Source: Wyeomyia smithii (Eukaryota > Arthropoda > Insecta > Diptera > Culicidae). Taken from it: a DNA stretch of 64,000 nucleotides. Under the pieces are notes generated by a model. It was not told where the DNA came from. It saw nothing but the letters and a program-made list of their open reading frames with translations, and did no database searches. Location of the stretch: positions 35,259,506-35,323,505 of the forward strand of contig NC_073694.1 in assembly GCF_029784165.1 (NCBI RefSeq), read 5' to 3'. The translations under genes and the position numbers were made by a program. Positions within the stretch are counted from its first letter, which is position 1; each line of letters starts with the position of its first letter. Below, piece by piece: positions 9,920 through 21,049 of the stretch.

Positions 9920-11291
9920 CGAGGGATACAATCGCTGCAAGGAGGGGCCATTGGGCAGTCAACTGCTTCAAAAATGATCTAACTGTTGGGAGGAATGCTG
10001 TAAGAAAAATTTTAATTGGATCGGGTACATTGAAAGTTTCAAAAATCCAGTCCACAATGTCAGAAAATTTCACTAATCCAGAGTTTGTTTCATCAACTGG
10101 GAGTGCAAAAGGAACAACTGGGGTTTTAGATGTTCCTGGCAGTGCTGGGAACTCCTTCTGGGACTTTATATTTGCAAGCCCAGGAGGAGTTTGCTTCGGT
10201 TTTTCCGCAGCACTGTTTGGTTTGTTTGTAACTTTCATTTCACTTTGGGAAATCTTAGGACCTTTTCGGGGAAGTTTAGGAGAGGAAATATTTTTCCTCT
10301 TTCGAGACGCCCCAGGATTGGCATAAGTTGTTCCCGCTGGTGAATCGTCAGAACCGGTTTCATCAGAGGACAACAGATCAAAGGGGTTCGATGTTATGGT
10401 AGAAGTGGTCACGGTCTTCTTCAGCATCTCAGCGTAAGATCGCTTTGAACGCTCCTTAAGTGACCGCTTGATTTTATCTCTGCGCTGCATGTACACCGGG
10501 CATGTGGAGAGCTCATGCTGATTTTCCCCGCAGTGAATACATTTTTCAGCATTAACACTGCAAGAATCGTCCGCATGAGTTTCTCCACACTTGCTACATC
10601 GTGCCTTATTGCAGCAGTAGGCGGCTGTGTGGCCTAGCTGCTTGCAATTGGTGCAATTCATAACACGGGGTACATACAATCGCACAGGCAGACGAACCCG
10701 ATCGATCGAGACGTGGCTAGGGAGAGCAGATCCGGCAAACGTAGCACGAAACGAGTCTGACGGAGTGTACACTTTTGTGCCGTTGACAAGAGACACAGAC
10801 CGCAATTGCTTGCAATCTATGATCTTTACTTTTACGTCGTGACACAAAGCATTTTTGAAGCAGCCAAAACCGCTTGCCAAGATATACTCGACCGACAGAC
10901 TCGAATCGGTTATGACACCGTCGATCTCCACGTCTCGTGCGGGTATATAAACGCGATACTCGCGTGTGAAAAGCTCGGAGCGAGCAATAGCGTTGGCCTA
11001 TTCCAGGTCGCTGACCACGACACGGAGCTTGTTGGGTCTGACTTTGGAGATTTCGGTCACGGCCTTGTACCCCTCCACCGTCAGGTCTTTCGAAATTTGC
11101 AGGATGTTTAACGGTTTCGATTTCGGTCCTGCTTTTGGCCGAAAGAAAACAATGAAGCTGCCCTGAGATCCGTCCGGGTAAAGCCTGGGGCGAGGGGGGA
11201 CTGGAGAATTAACAGAGGAAGGGTTGGCAGGAGGGACAGGGTCGGAGGGGTTCGGGGATGGTGGCACGGGAGGCGAGGGATCTACATCCAT
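9912..11291 (-). pseudogene. LINE copy 2 ORF1 with one nonsense codon
   Basis: Complete ORF1 frame of 460 codons, interrupted once by TAG at 11000-10998, where the context (SDLE*ANAIAR) suggests a former CAG. The N terminus is Pro-rich (MDVDPSPPVPPSPNPSDP). A middle domain with FIVFFRPKAG and VVVSDLE follows, then the three zinc knuckles seen in copy 1, a Lys/Arg-rich linker and the conserved C terminus. This copy shows what is missing from ORF1 of copy 1. It ends TAA, overlapping the ORF2 ATG by 8 nt. Confidence 0.9.
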
Positions 11292-11760
11292 CGCGCTAAA
11301 TCTAGCGCACTAGCGCCGACAGAACACGTACCTCTTTACTTCTCCTTTCAGCAGGGTTGGTTGTCCGAACGGTCGAAGCTGCAGCCGTTACAGCCAGCAG
11401 CACCAATACAGCAGCTCCAAACAGCCACCAGCAGCGAGCCGGGTGTGTGATCACTCAGCACAGCGACACAACTCGCTATCAACTGTTGGCTTCTTCTTTT
11501 TCCTCCTTTGTGTTGAGATTCTCGTCCACTGCTGTAGCACAAATCACTTAGCAGCCAAATCGGCTTACGCACCAGCAAACAGCCACGATGCGAAACAGTT
11601 GCACAAAGGCGGGCGACCTTGAACCTTCACTCGACCAGGCAAACAATGCCAACACTTGCTCGCGCGTCTTTTGTTTTATATTCTATCGGAGCGATCACCA
11701 AACACGTCCTATACTGATGCGTGTTTTCGAAACGTTTCGAAAAGTTTCTCGGCAGCACTG
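11292..11760 (-). promoter_or_regulatory. LINE copy 2 5' UTR, likely internal promoter region
   Basis: About 470 bases between the ORF1 ATG and the presumed 5' end, richer in G+C than its surroundings and with CAGCAG/CCAGCAGC-type runs on the plus strand. The minus strand starts CAGTGCTGCCGAG and has GGACGTG about 52 bases downstream. LINEs of the I and Jockey groups carry internal Pol II promoters with initiator and downstream elements. The spacing here does not match the classical +28 position, so the promoter call rests mainly on location. Confidence 0.4.
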
Positions 11761-11970
11761 TTCAAAAATAATAATAAGTGCTTAAACTCCTGCGACATAA
11801 ATCAAGCAACTGGAAAATTTGGTAAACAAAGTGGTCGATATAGGTTATTACGTGGACAATTATTACTGTTTTATAGTTCCTAACTTTCAAACGTTATGAA
11901 TTGATCAAATATTGTTGAATGTAGCTGTTTTTATTAGTTGCTGAAGTATTGAACAAGGTGATCTATAGAA

Positions 11971-12300
11971 ATGTCGCGTAATGTGTACAGTAATGATTTG
12001 AAACAAAAAATAGTTTATTTAATTCAACAAGAACCTATCCACAAAGAAGTATGCGAACTATTTCGTATCCACAACTTAGTGGTATCCAGCATGCTGAAGC
12101 GATATAAAGAAAAATAAACGGTTGAAACGGCTGCCCGTCCAGGTCGTCCGAGGAAAACTTCCACGAATGGACCGCCTAATCAAACGTTGCTCTGAAAACG
12201 ACTGCTTTGCATCAGAATTCAAAATAAGGCACAATTTAGGTTTGGCTCACGGCGATGCGCAGCTGTACTGAAGCATAAAGGTTATGCAACAAAATATTAA
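11971..12300 (+). pseudogene. Tc1-type transposase N-terminal relic
   Basis: From ATG 11971 the frame reads MSRNVYSNDLKQKIVYLIQQ, then CELFRIHNLVVSSMLKRYKE. A TAA stop at 12115-12117 is followed in the same frame by TVETAARPGRPRKTS. This is the paired HTH DNA-binding region of Tc1-like transposases (sequence-independent block, recognition helix, KRYKETGTVE and the basic GRPRK hook). Downstream to about 12300 only scraps in other frames are visible and no DDE motifs were found. It is an old, truncated copy. Confidence 0.75.
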
Positions 12301-12532
12301 GAAAATCAGCAATAATTAATTGATATCTTTTAGTTTAATAAGCAGACAGTATATGAAGTAGGAAGAGCGAAAAATAAGCGAACTCAGCGAAAAATAAGCG
12401 AATATCAGCTATCAGTTTTTTGCTTGAAGTAAGTTATGAGTTACCGCTCTTCAAAAAAGAGCAATAAATTACTCACTCACTTTGAAGAACCAGCTGAGCG
12501 GGCTCCCCACTTCTAGTAAAGATCATCAACTA

Positions 12533-12840
12533 TATAACCGACTCGAGTCTGTCTGTCGAGTGTATATTGGAAAGCGGTCGCGGTTGCTTCCAAAACGCGG
12601 CATGCCCCGATGAAACGATATTAGATCGCAAGCAAGCCGACGAGCGACGGTAAAAAAGTGTACACTCCATCAGGTTCGTTTCGGGTAACGTTCGCCGGAT
12701 CTGCATTGCCAAGCCACGGTTTGATCCACCGGGCTCGTCTACCAGTGCGTCTGTATGTGCCTCGTTTTCCACCTTACGTCAATCCGGGGGAATCTACAAA
12801 GAGGAAAAATATTTCCTCTCCTAAGCTTCCCAGAATTATA
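12533..12840 (+). pseudogene. I-clade LINE ORF1 scrap, zinc knuckles deleted
   Basis: Reads ITDSSLSVECIL, then after a stop and frame change VYTPSGSFRVTFAGSALPSH, LPVRLYVPR, and directly YVNPGESTKRKNISSPKLPR. Compared with copy 2 ORF1, the stretch holding all three zinc knuckles and the basic linker is missing between VPR and the NPG block. Flanks on both sides show no further similarity to the LINE. Confidence 0.8.
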
Positions 12841-14520
12841 TTTGAGGTACGACTCAACTGCAACAAGTGGTCCACCGCGTCTCGAAAAGTTGCTGCAACC
12901 TCATCGAAACAGACAGTATTTAACAGGAAGTTCTGAATTACTTATGTCAGGGAGGAGCTCCCCAGATAACCAGAAATCGTATGAAAATGGCAATACAAAA
13001 TCGTATAAACATCCAGTTTTAATCGAAATTGTATAAAGTTCATGTTATAACCAGGTCAAGTTATCTTACATCATATATGGGTCGTACAGTCCGTGATATA
13101 TGACTGCATATTGTTCCTCGTATAAATGCACACAAAAAATCAGGTTTAATCGCAGTAGAGTTGTCTACTGTGCTAAACTTAATTGCAGTGCAAAATTGTA
13201 GGATTTCTAATTTATGTGATCCACGTTGATATTCATATTCCTTGAAAACTCCTATGACAGTTGTAAGAGGATTGTATAATGAATTTTATACAATTTACTT
13301 TTTCGTGACAGTTGAAATCGTCTATTATGAAACACGAAAACAGTAAACAGTACCAGAATGATACCATTTTTATGTCAAATTTAATAAAAATTAAAATGTC
13401 TTTTTCAGCAACTCTCGTTTTTAAAATCTAGTTCCTAAAAAACTCAAAGAATTGGGTATAAATCATGAACGCAGTTTTGACTAAAAGAAAAATCACCCAA
13501 AAAATGGCACATACAGTCGGGTTTCACATAAACATGGGCAACGCCTTGAAAGATTTTTAATGTTTGTTGATTGCAATTGCTTGAATCGTCTAACAGCTAA
13601 AAAAAGGTCAATGCTGATCGCATGTATAGCCTTATCCTATATATCCTTATCCTTCGTATATGAGGCAATTTTGAGTTACATATTGACATCAAAGTCTATA
13701 AATAGATTTGGGTCAACATTGAAGACAAAAAGTGACATTATATACGATTTACAGATTCATACGATTCGAGGCGTTCAACAGTACTAGATGAAATTGGTTG
13801 ACATGCAGCATCGTAAAAAGACTCTGAGGATAGGGAATGAGAGCAGTGATCGGAACGTTGGGGGTTCGAGGCTGAACACAGCCTTGTAAAATATAATAAA
13901 GAAAAATGCCGCATCCTACATCAATAATTAATACATACCAAAGAATGGTACACTAAGTTATAATGGTACGCGTACTTCTCATTAAAAAAATATTGTTGCT
14001 ACTAAATTTTATGGTTTTTTATTTTTCGGAAGATTTAGGTTGTATATAATGCAAAATATTTTCGCAGTACAAGTTACACACTGCTGCGTTTAATTTCGTA
14101 GAGCATCGTAATAGAATCATAATACGTGTGAACGGAATTGTATGTATGCTTGAATTATGGCAATAGAAAATTGTACTAAGTAGCAAACAGAGTTGTTCAT
14201 ACCTCAGATATTATGCAAAAGGTAATTGTTATAGAATTGTAAAAAATGGAATAAAAAGTTGTATATCTTTAACTGCGCGAACCAGTCTGGTACGTATATT
14301 GCCTCCACTTTGGTACTTATAAGGTCATAGAGAACGTTATATACAACTTTATTAGATTGTACGAGGGTTCTTATATCTGAACAACAACTGAAATATACGG
14401 ACAAAATTGTTGGCTGGGTCGGTTTCGGCAAACACCAAAATATCGCAGTCACAACTAGAGAGCATCAGCTCCAAATGTTTCGTCTTAGTACGTAAGCCTC
14501 GTACATTTTGGTAGTACATA
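12841..14520. other. AT-rich intergenic stretch, no gene recognised
   Basis: No supported ORF. At 13790-13885 there is a tRNA-like patch with a GGTTCGAGGC box-B-like sequence near 13861, followed by an AATATAATAAAG tail. It could be a worn SINE, but no convincing box A was found. Scattered CGTATA words between 12970 and 13770 suggest a repeat, without a clear unit. Confidence 0.3.
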
Positions 14521-14539
14521 GTCAGGAGATTTTTGTGGT

Positions 14540-14830
14540 AACACGGGTGGCGGCGGCAGATAGATTGGAACTCCGAAGATCGTCATTGCGGCTGGTATCC
14601 TTGACTAACACGCAGAGAATCCTGAGTAAGAATGACGGAATCATGAAAGGAATCGCAAACACGATCCGGAGGATTCCCACTCAGGATTCTTATTCAAGAA
14701 TCCTAGAGCCATAAACAGGGCATTCCTGAGGATTCTTTTTTCAGGAATCCTTTTCAAGGACGCACACGAATCCAATGTGAGGAATCCTAGAGAATCTATG
14801 CGAATCGTATGTGTTCGTCCGGGATTGGAT
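14540..14830. repeat. cluster of AGGATTC/GAATCCT words
   Basis: At least nine close copies of GAATCCT or its complement occur in under 300 bases, in both orientations (for example near 14610, 14672, 14683, 14698, 14729, 14745 and 14784). Adjacent opposite copies could pair into short hairpins. The flanks do not show clear terminal repeats or a target duplication. Confidence 0.55.
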
Positions 14831-15234
14831 GGTAGGTTATTGTACTTCCTCCCTCCCTCCAAGTACGCCAATCAAACGCAGCCTCATATTGCAAAACTTG
14901 TATCTGTGATTCTTTGTGTTTAGCAAAAGGGGTCGAGGCCAAAAAGGTTTTGAACCACTACTCTAGGAAAACCGCTCCAATATTCATCTCATCGCTCTTA
15001 TTTGTCCAATTTACAGTTGAATTTCACTATAGTTTTCTAAAATAAAACTTCCAACTACTCGACCAAATCGATAGGTAAAATTGAAATCAGCTCTGCCTTC
15101 AACATCACTGAGATACAGAAAGGGAAGGGAGGGCCTTCATACAAACAAAGCAAAAATTTTTGCAGAGCTTGAGAACCAATCAAACAAACGAAACCGAATT
15201 CTCGGTAGCATGAAATCTTTTGCTTCTTCTTCTA
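14831..15234. other. intergenic, nothing recognised
   Basis: Short A+T-rich spacer between the AGGATTC cluster and the Helitron. No motif, ORF or repeat with a defined edge was found. Confidence 0.3.
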
Positions 15235-16384
15235 TCTTTACATATAAAAATGGAGTTCTGGCTGTCTGATCCATATAAACTTGAAAAAGAACCGATCGAC
15301 GGGAAAATTTGTTTGTAAACGTTTTTGGGGCCAGGAAACGTTTTTATGACAGTTTGAGACCCCACCCTCATCGGAAAGAGATGACTCCCATGAGAATGAA
15401 ACACGAATTTCTGCATAACTTGAGAACTAATCAAGTAAATGGAACTAAATTTGACATTTGGCTGTTTTTGGAGACAAGATATGTGTTTCTAATAATATGA
15501 AATCCTTCCCTACACTGGAAGAGTGGGGGTCTATACAAATTTCTGAGTAATTTAAGAACTAATGAAACAAGTGGAACCAAATTTGACCTGAGGAGGTTTT
15601 TGGGAACTAGAAATATTTCTGAGGGAATTCTACATCCCTCCCATTTCTGATAGAGAGGGCCTACATACAAATGGAACACAAATTTCTACCGAACTCAAGA
15701 ACTAATCAAGCAAATGGAACCAAATTCGGAAAGCTAGGATTTCAAAGTGCAAGATACGTAATGATGGTTTGACACCCCTTCCGACTCAGGAGGGAAGGTG
15801 ATTTCACACAAATGATACACATATTTCAACCGTTTTTTTTTTTTGGAATACAGTTTAAAATGATCAGAATGATGCACAAAAGCCAAAAATCAACCCAGGA
15901 CACCTTATTATGACTCTGGTTTCTGGAAAACAGACAAAAATGGCCGAATTGGGTATTCCTGGAACCGGAATGATGTTCTAAGATCAGAAATTGACTCCAC
16001 ATGCCATTTTGAAATCCAAAAATAACTGACACCGAAAAGAACAAAAGAATATCGTTAATGAAAATTTGTATGCAAGTTACGACGTTTATGACTTGAGTTC
16101 AAATGTATGTTGAAAAATAACACTTTTTCATTATTTTTAATTATTTGGCTTGCCTTTTGACAACACACTCACCGTTCCTGGACTTTTTTGTTGCTAATTT
16201 GAGTATACACGTTTTCGAGAAACAAAAATATCAATAAAACGGTATAAACTCTTTTTTCTTCCCCATCCAAGTCTCATCATTTTTTAAAGGGGGGGGGGGA
16301 GAGGTGACATAAACTGAAAATAAAATTTGTATTGGTCTAAATAAAGAAAAAAAAGGGTGAGACAAAGTTTGTTGGGTCAGCTAG
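15235..16384 (+). mobile_element. non-autonomous Helitron with internal tandem units
   Basis: Begins TCTTTACATATAAAAATG immediately after an A (15234) and ends GGGTCAGCTAG immediately before a T (16385). TC at the 5' end, CTAG at the 3' end and insertion between A and T are the Helitron pattern. Close to the 3' end is a weak stem, ACAAA/TTTGT. The interior holds diverged tandem units of about 160 bases (blocks such as AACTAATCAAG, AAATTTGACAT and a C-rich segment) and then part of a second unit type (CCATTTTGAAATCC, GGTTTCTGGAAAACAG). No Rep/helicase coding region is present. Confidence 0.72.
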
Positions 16385-16385
16385 T

Positions 16386-17050
16386 AAACATATAAAAATG
16401 CAAGTCTCTCTGTCTGTCTGATTTGGAAATTTGTAAGATTTGGAAACGACTAAACCGATCGGAGAGAAAATTGTATGTAGGGGTTTTTGGTCCCGGAAAG
16501 GTTATTAAGATTCTGCGGCACTTCTTCTTGCTTTTGGAAGGGCTCCCATACATATGAAACAATGATTTTTTGCACAAACCAAGTAAATAAAACCAAATTT
16601 GGCATGTAAAGGCTTTTGAGAGCAAGAAATATTTTTATGATAAATCGACAGCCTTCCCTTAACTGGCTCCCATACGAATGACACACAAATTTCTGCATAA
16701 CTCTGGAACTAATCAAGAAAATAGAATTAAATTTGACATGTGGAAGTTTTTGGGGCAAGAAATGTATCTATGATGGTTTGCCACCCATCCATACTCTGGA
16801 AAGGAGGGAGGCCCCCAAACAGGCCAAAAATAACCGAATAGCACCCTATATAGATATTTCCGACACCAGAATAATGCCTAGAAAATAGAAACAGACTCCA
16901 TAGGGCATTTTGAAATTCAAGATGATGACTTCCAGTTTCTGGGAAACAGCTGACCATGAACACCCGATATGGGTATTTCGGGAACTATGCCATTTTGACA
17001 ACCAAATGGTGACAATAAAAAAAGTGCCACACACCGAAAAATCCAAACTG
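16386..17050 (+). mobile_element. second Helitron-like copy, head-to-tail, 3' truncated
   Basis: Directly after the CTAG|T end of the previous element the sequence restarts with AAACATATAAAAATG and CTGTCTGTCTGAT, the 5' region of the same family. It repeats both internal unit types (ACTAATCAAG units to about 16820, then TTTCTGGGAAACAG units) and fades at about 17050 without a CTAG end. The leading TC is not preserved. Confidence 0.6.
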
Positions 17051-20000
17051 TACTCATTTTTTCGATCAAAAAGGTATATATTCCCTTAATATATAGAATA
17101 TTATGCATAGTGCTAAAATTGTTTTTTATTTGGTGATTCCTTTTTTTTTTGGATTTTTAGCACATAACACGTTCTAACTTGTTTTGTTTTTTTTTTCTAT
17201 GCATGACATTTAAACCTTAGACGTCACCTTACAGTCAGACGGTAATTTTTCAACAGCTTCAAATTTATTCAAACATCAACCAAACCGCAAAGGCAAAACT
17301 AGTCCTAGTTTAAGGCAGCCGTTCTAGTCATAGTGAAGCCTGTTTGCTTGACTTTACGAGTCGCCATAAATTTTCGCGTTTTATAGCTTCATTTCAACGC
17401 ATTTTCTCCACAATCTCACATCTGCTAGATCTATGAGCGCCGTCATCGCCTTTTGTCCGATTTCTTTCAATTTCACAAGAGACCCATTTCGGTTACCCGT
17501 CCCGACCGCAGATCCCAAAATGGTCGAATCAGTAGCGCTGGTCCGGTCTAAACGGCCTAAAAACAACAACAATTCAGCGGTGAACCAAATTATGTCGATT
17601 GCTATCATTCCGAAAGCCATACATAAATTTGCGTTACGGTCTTCCATTCAGCGACCATTTTCTCCCCTACTGGTGGATTTTTTTTGTCGTGCTTGCGCTG
17701 AGGAGCAGGCGAAATTAAAATAAAACATATGTAAATTAATTGAGTAGAGCAAGATAATGCTCGTAAAATGGGGCTGCGAGTGTTATGTTACGCAGATTTT
17801 TGGCGCGATGTGGGGGAAAGACATAAAAACGCGTGTTTTTTTTTAACGCTGTCAATAGTCAGTTTTTTATAGGTCGAAAATACATTACACATATGTAATT
17901 GTTTTCAGTGTTTTAAGAGAGCGATATTATTTGTCCACAACACTATTCATAACCTTTTTCTGTCCATTACCTAGAGAACCCTCGAAGGTAACGTGATAAA
18001 TTCTACTTTTCATGAAGATATCCCCTTTCTCGATGAACTTGCTAACGACTTCATCGGCCTCTAAGTGGCCTCACCGAAGTGGCAACCGGAAGCGATAGGA
18101 CTGCTCTTAAGAGCACGTACAATTTTCTTACCTTTTCTCAGTCGACTGCCAGCGGTACAACAAACCATTTGTCGAACATTTAATGGCACAACCTAGCCTA
18201 GACCCCGGCAGATGCTGCGGCAAAACGACTCTTCGTACTTGAGTTGTTAAGAGTCACTAGACGTCATTCCATCTGTCCGACGTTCCCGTCCAAGGTGGTG
18301 AAAATGGTCTCGGTGGAATCAATTTTCACGCACCCGGCAGAGAGTCCATCACCATCGTCAGGTTGCGGAAGTAAGTCATCTTCCCTCTTGCCTTAGCCGG
18401 TCGGGCTAATGGGCCTACGATTCCGTAGGAAGGGCGACTTGTTTAAATTCTTCGCCCATTTTTTTTCCTTGAACTGTCCAGTAATTCACCTAATCATGCT
18501 GGCAAGTTATTTTCCTGTTTTCGATCGTTTTCCTCTCGTCTGCTTTCCGAAAGACGGTGATGCTTTCCCTGTTGGTTGTTTGCCGGTTAGCCGGTGAAGG
18601 GACAAGCTTTGAAAAGTCATCAATTGGACTCACGTTTTAGGTGGGCAGAAATTAAATTAATTTTTCTTACATTTTTCTTTTCCACTCTGACGGGTGTCAT
18701 TGACGGGAATCTGGTGCTATCGATTGACTTTTAGGGCTGCTGACTTTTTACACCTCCGCAGATAGGCGATTTTGTGTTGCCGGAAGTCGAACGCTTTTCG
18801 AGTTTGGCTTGTTACGCTGTACCAGTCAAATGTCAATTACATTTTCCTCGAATGGGAAACACCGACCGTAAACATTGTTTTTTACATTTTTAGACATTGC
18901 GAAAAATGCTAATACCTTACGTTAACAATGAAAAGCTTTATACCCCATGACAATGCCTAGATAAATCGGAAAGGTTTATTAGCAGTACTACATTTCGACA
19001 ACTTTATTGCCACTTAAGCCTTTTATTTTTCGACTGCCAATTTCATGCTCCAAAGTAGCACCAAATCGGCGCCCCTCGGCACGGCAGCTCACATATAGCC
19101 TGATTAACATATTAATTAGAAACCATGAAATGTGCCTCCCTAGCGCTGCGAAATTCGCCCTACCGAATGTTTTCCACTCGAGAGTAATCCACTTCATGAT
19201 TCCGCTAATTCTAATGAACAACCTCCATCCTCTCCCGCCCTGCCCCTCGCTAAGCTACCATATCTTTAATCTAAAATAATTTTCTATTATACAGCCGATT
19301 TGTAATTTATGTACCTCTACATGCAGTGGTGAGTACGTTTCCCGTTTCCCCCCCTCGAAAGCGAAGAGTGGAGCATTACATACGTGTTCCTCTTCATTGC
19401 GTTTATTTGCGACAAACCAGCCGCCGTCGTCGTCGTCGTCGTTGTCGTCGCTCGGTTACCGTCCACCAAACCATGAGCCTTCCTTCCGCTCCGCACTACC
19501 TCCTCACAGTCGTGGCAGGAAAATCAATTCGAGGAAGCATCACACTGCCATATGGAATGTGCGAGGAAGCACTTGAGCACGGCCACAAATGGGGCAGAGC
19601 AAAAATAGAATTCCGAATTAGTACAGATTATACGCGAGATACATTTTAATATGATAATTTAATCTCTGTGTGTACTATTTTTTTCGACCGTATCAAAAAC
19701 AATTACGTTGGTAGGGATATTTTACTTATGTCAGTCGGTCAACGAGAATGCTAATGTATGAGCATAATTTGGGGCTTATAAATGGGCATGAATATGGCAG
19801 AGCGTAACGAAGGATTACGCAAAATATTCTCAAGGCTATCACTCTTTAATTTGTGTACATTGAGAATTCAAATATGACATAAATATGACAATATTATTAT
19901 AAATTCAATATCTCAACTCACCTCATTTTAATCTGATTTTTTTTGAATCTTCACATTATTAGCTATTTTGAAAAAGATTACTGAACTTGCAGAAATGAAA

Positions 20001-20214
20001 AATAAAATATAGTAAACAAACTAATTTTTTAAAACTTTTTTTACAGCAAACATTTTATTTCGGAAGAAAAAAGTTACTATCTACAACTTTGCCGGAGACA
20101 CTACACCAATCAAAAAACCGTTGAGATGCTAAAAAGTTTTTCATCATTGATAGGCACTCAGCGCTGATTGATCTGTTGCGTATTTTGAATTCATTGTTCG
20201 TGGTTAAAATAAAG
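17051..20214. other. long stretch without a recognised gene
   Basis: Mostly unique-looking DNA. At 17381-17647 (-) an 88-codon ORF from an ATG has a hydrophobic stretch near its N terminus, but no domain is recognised and the opposite strand is also open (17433-17723), so coding status is undecided. A CGT-rich triplet run (CGTCGTCGTCGTCGTTG) lies at 19425-19450 and makes the 107-codon ORF at 19326-19649 look Arg-rich. From 19920 to 20160 the DNA is AT-rich and resembles dispersed repeat DNA. This region may be intronic or intergenic. Confidence 0.35.
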
Positions 20215-20435
20215 GCTTCGGTATACTACCTTACCAGGGTCGCGGTAGCTACATCCTACTGATGGGGCTGCCATCTTAGGTGTAGCTGACGGTATACAGC
20301 ATTCCATAATTCAGGATCCCACTTCGGATCAGACGCTGTTTTACGCCACCCCTAGTATGGGCACACAGCCGCGTACGACCCCCTGCATAGGGCATACGAC
20401 CTTAGTTTCTACCGGGGCATAGGAGTATTTCAGTT
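20215..20435. repeat. candidate dispersed repeat segment, G+C-rich island
   Basis: A sharply bounded, more G+C-rich block (GGGGCTGCCATCTTAGG, CCACTTCGGATCAGAC, CGCGTACGACCCCCTGC) inside AT-rich surroundings. It has no ORF and resembles untranslated parts of LINEs, but the family was not identified. Confidence 0.35.
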
Positions 20436-21049
20436 AAAAACCTGCTTAAAATACGAAAAAAATAATTCAAGTGTTCTTCGTGCTATTGACCCTTTTTGGA
20501 TTCCCTGATACTTACTGCTTTGTATGCAGGCCATCTTGAAATTATCTGAGTTGCTTACAAACTACAGTAACTATCCTAATCTTGTTATTAATAAAAGCCT
20601 ATGAATAAGTCACAAATTATTGTACGAAAACTATAAACTTCCACTCATGTTATCATAATTTTAAAATGATTCTTGACGGTAATTTTAATATGGGCGGTAA
20701 CAACGAAGGTATGTTAAGTAAATTTGTGTCGGTAATGTGTTGTATAGGTTGAAAAAACTTATTAAAAACAAGGCATTGCCATACACGTGTTTTTCAATTT
20801 CTTTTGATAGACAATTTTTTTACAAAAAAGGATTTTTGTTTGGGTTGCCAGCAAGTCCCAGCAAAAACTCACCCACCATTGGAAAGGTTACGTATTTCTC
20901 AATAAGTACCAGAAAGAAAATTTGCCCCATGCTCACCAATTCGTAATTGCGATCCATGCGAAGTTGGAACATTCTGATTTGCTGAATTTTTGATTTTATT
21001 GAATGAGTGCAATGAGTGCATTTATCATCACCAGTCTTTAAAAAAGAAG

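Larger units (their letters stand above)
5843..11760 (-). mobile_element. I-clade LINE, copy 2 (inactivated, inverted relative to copy 1)
   Basis: Same family as copy 1 on the opposite strand, with the 3' tail at the low-coordinate end (A run at about 5846-5855 on the minus strand, preceded by a TTATAGATGAAC variant of the terminal sequence). ORF1 is 9912-11291 and ORF2 is 6241-9919. Lesions are one nonsense codon in ORF1, one nonsense codon in the endonuclease region and three frameshifts in ORF2. The 5' boundary is set at 11760, where the minus strand reads CAGTGCTGCC, because I/Jockey-type elements often begin CAGT. No target duplication could be matched, so that limit is tentative. Confidence 0.88.

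Noticed and set aside
5843..11830. Target duplication for LINE copy 2 (CAAGCAA near 5825 and near 11802)
   Set aside because: Only 7 bases match and the positions do not fit the likely element ends.
13790..13885. Possible SINE or tRNA gene
   Set aside because: Only a box-B-like GGTTCGAGGC is seen; no cloverleaf, no good box A and no target duplication.
19326..19649. Arg-rich 107-codon ORF
   Set aside because: The Arg run comes from a CGT triplet repeat; the rest shows no family resemblance.
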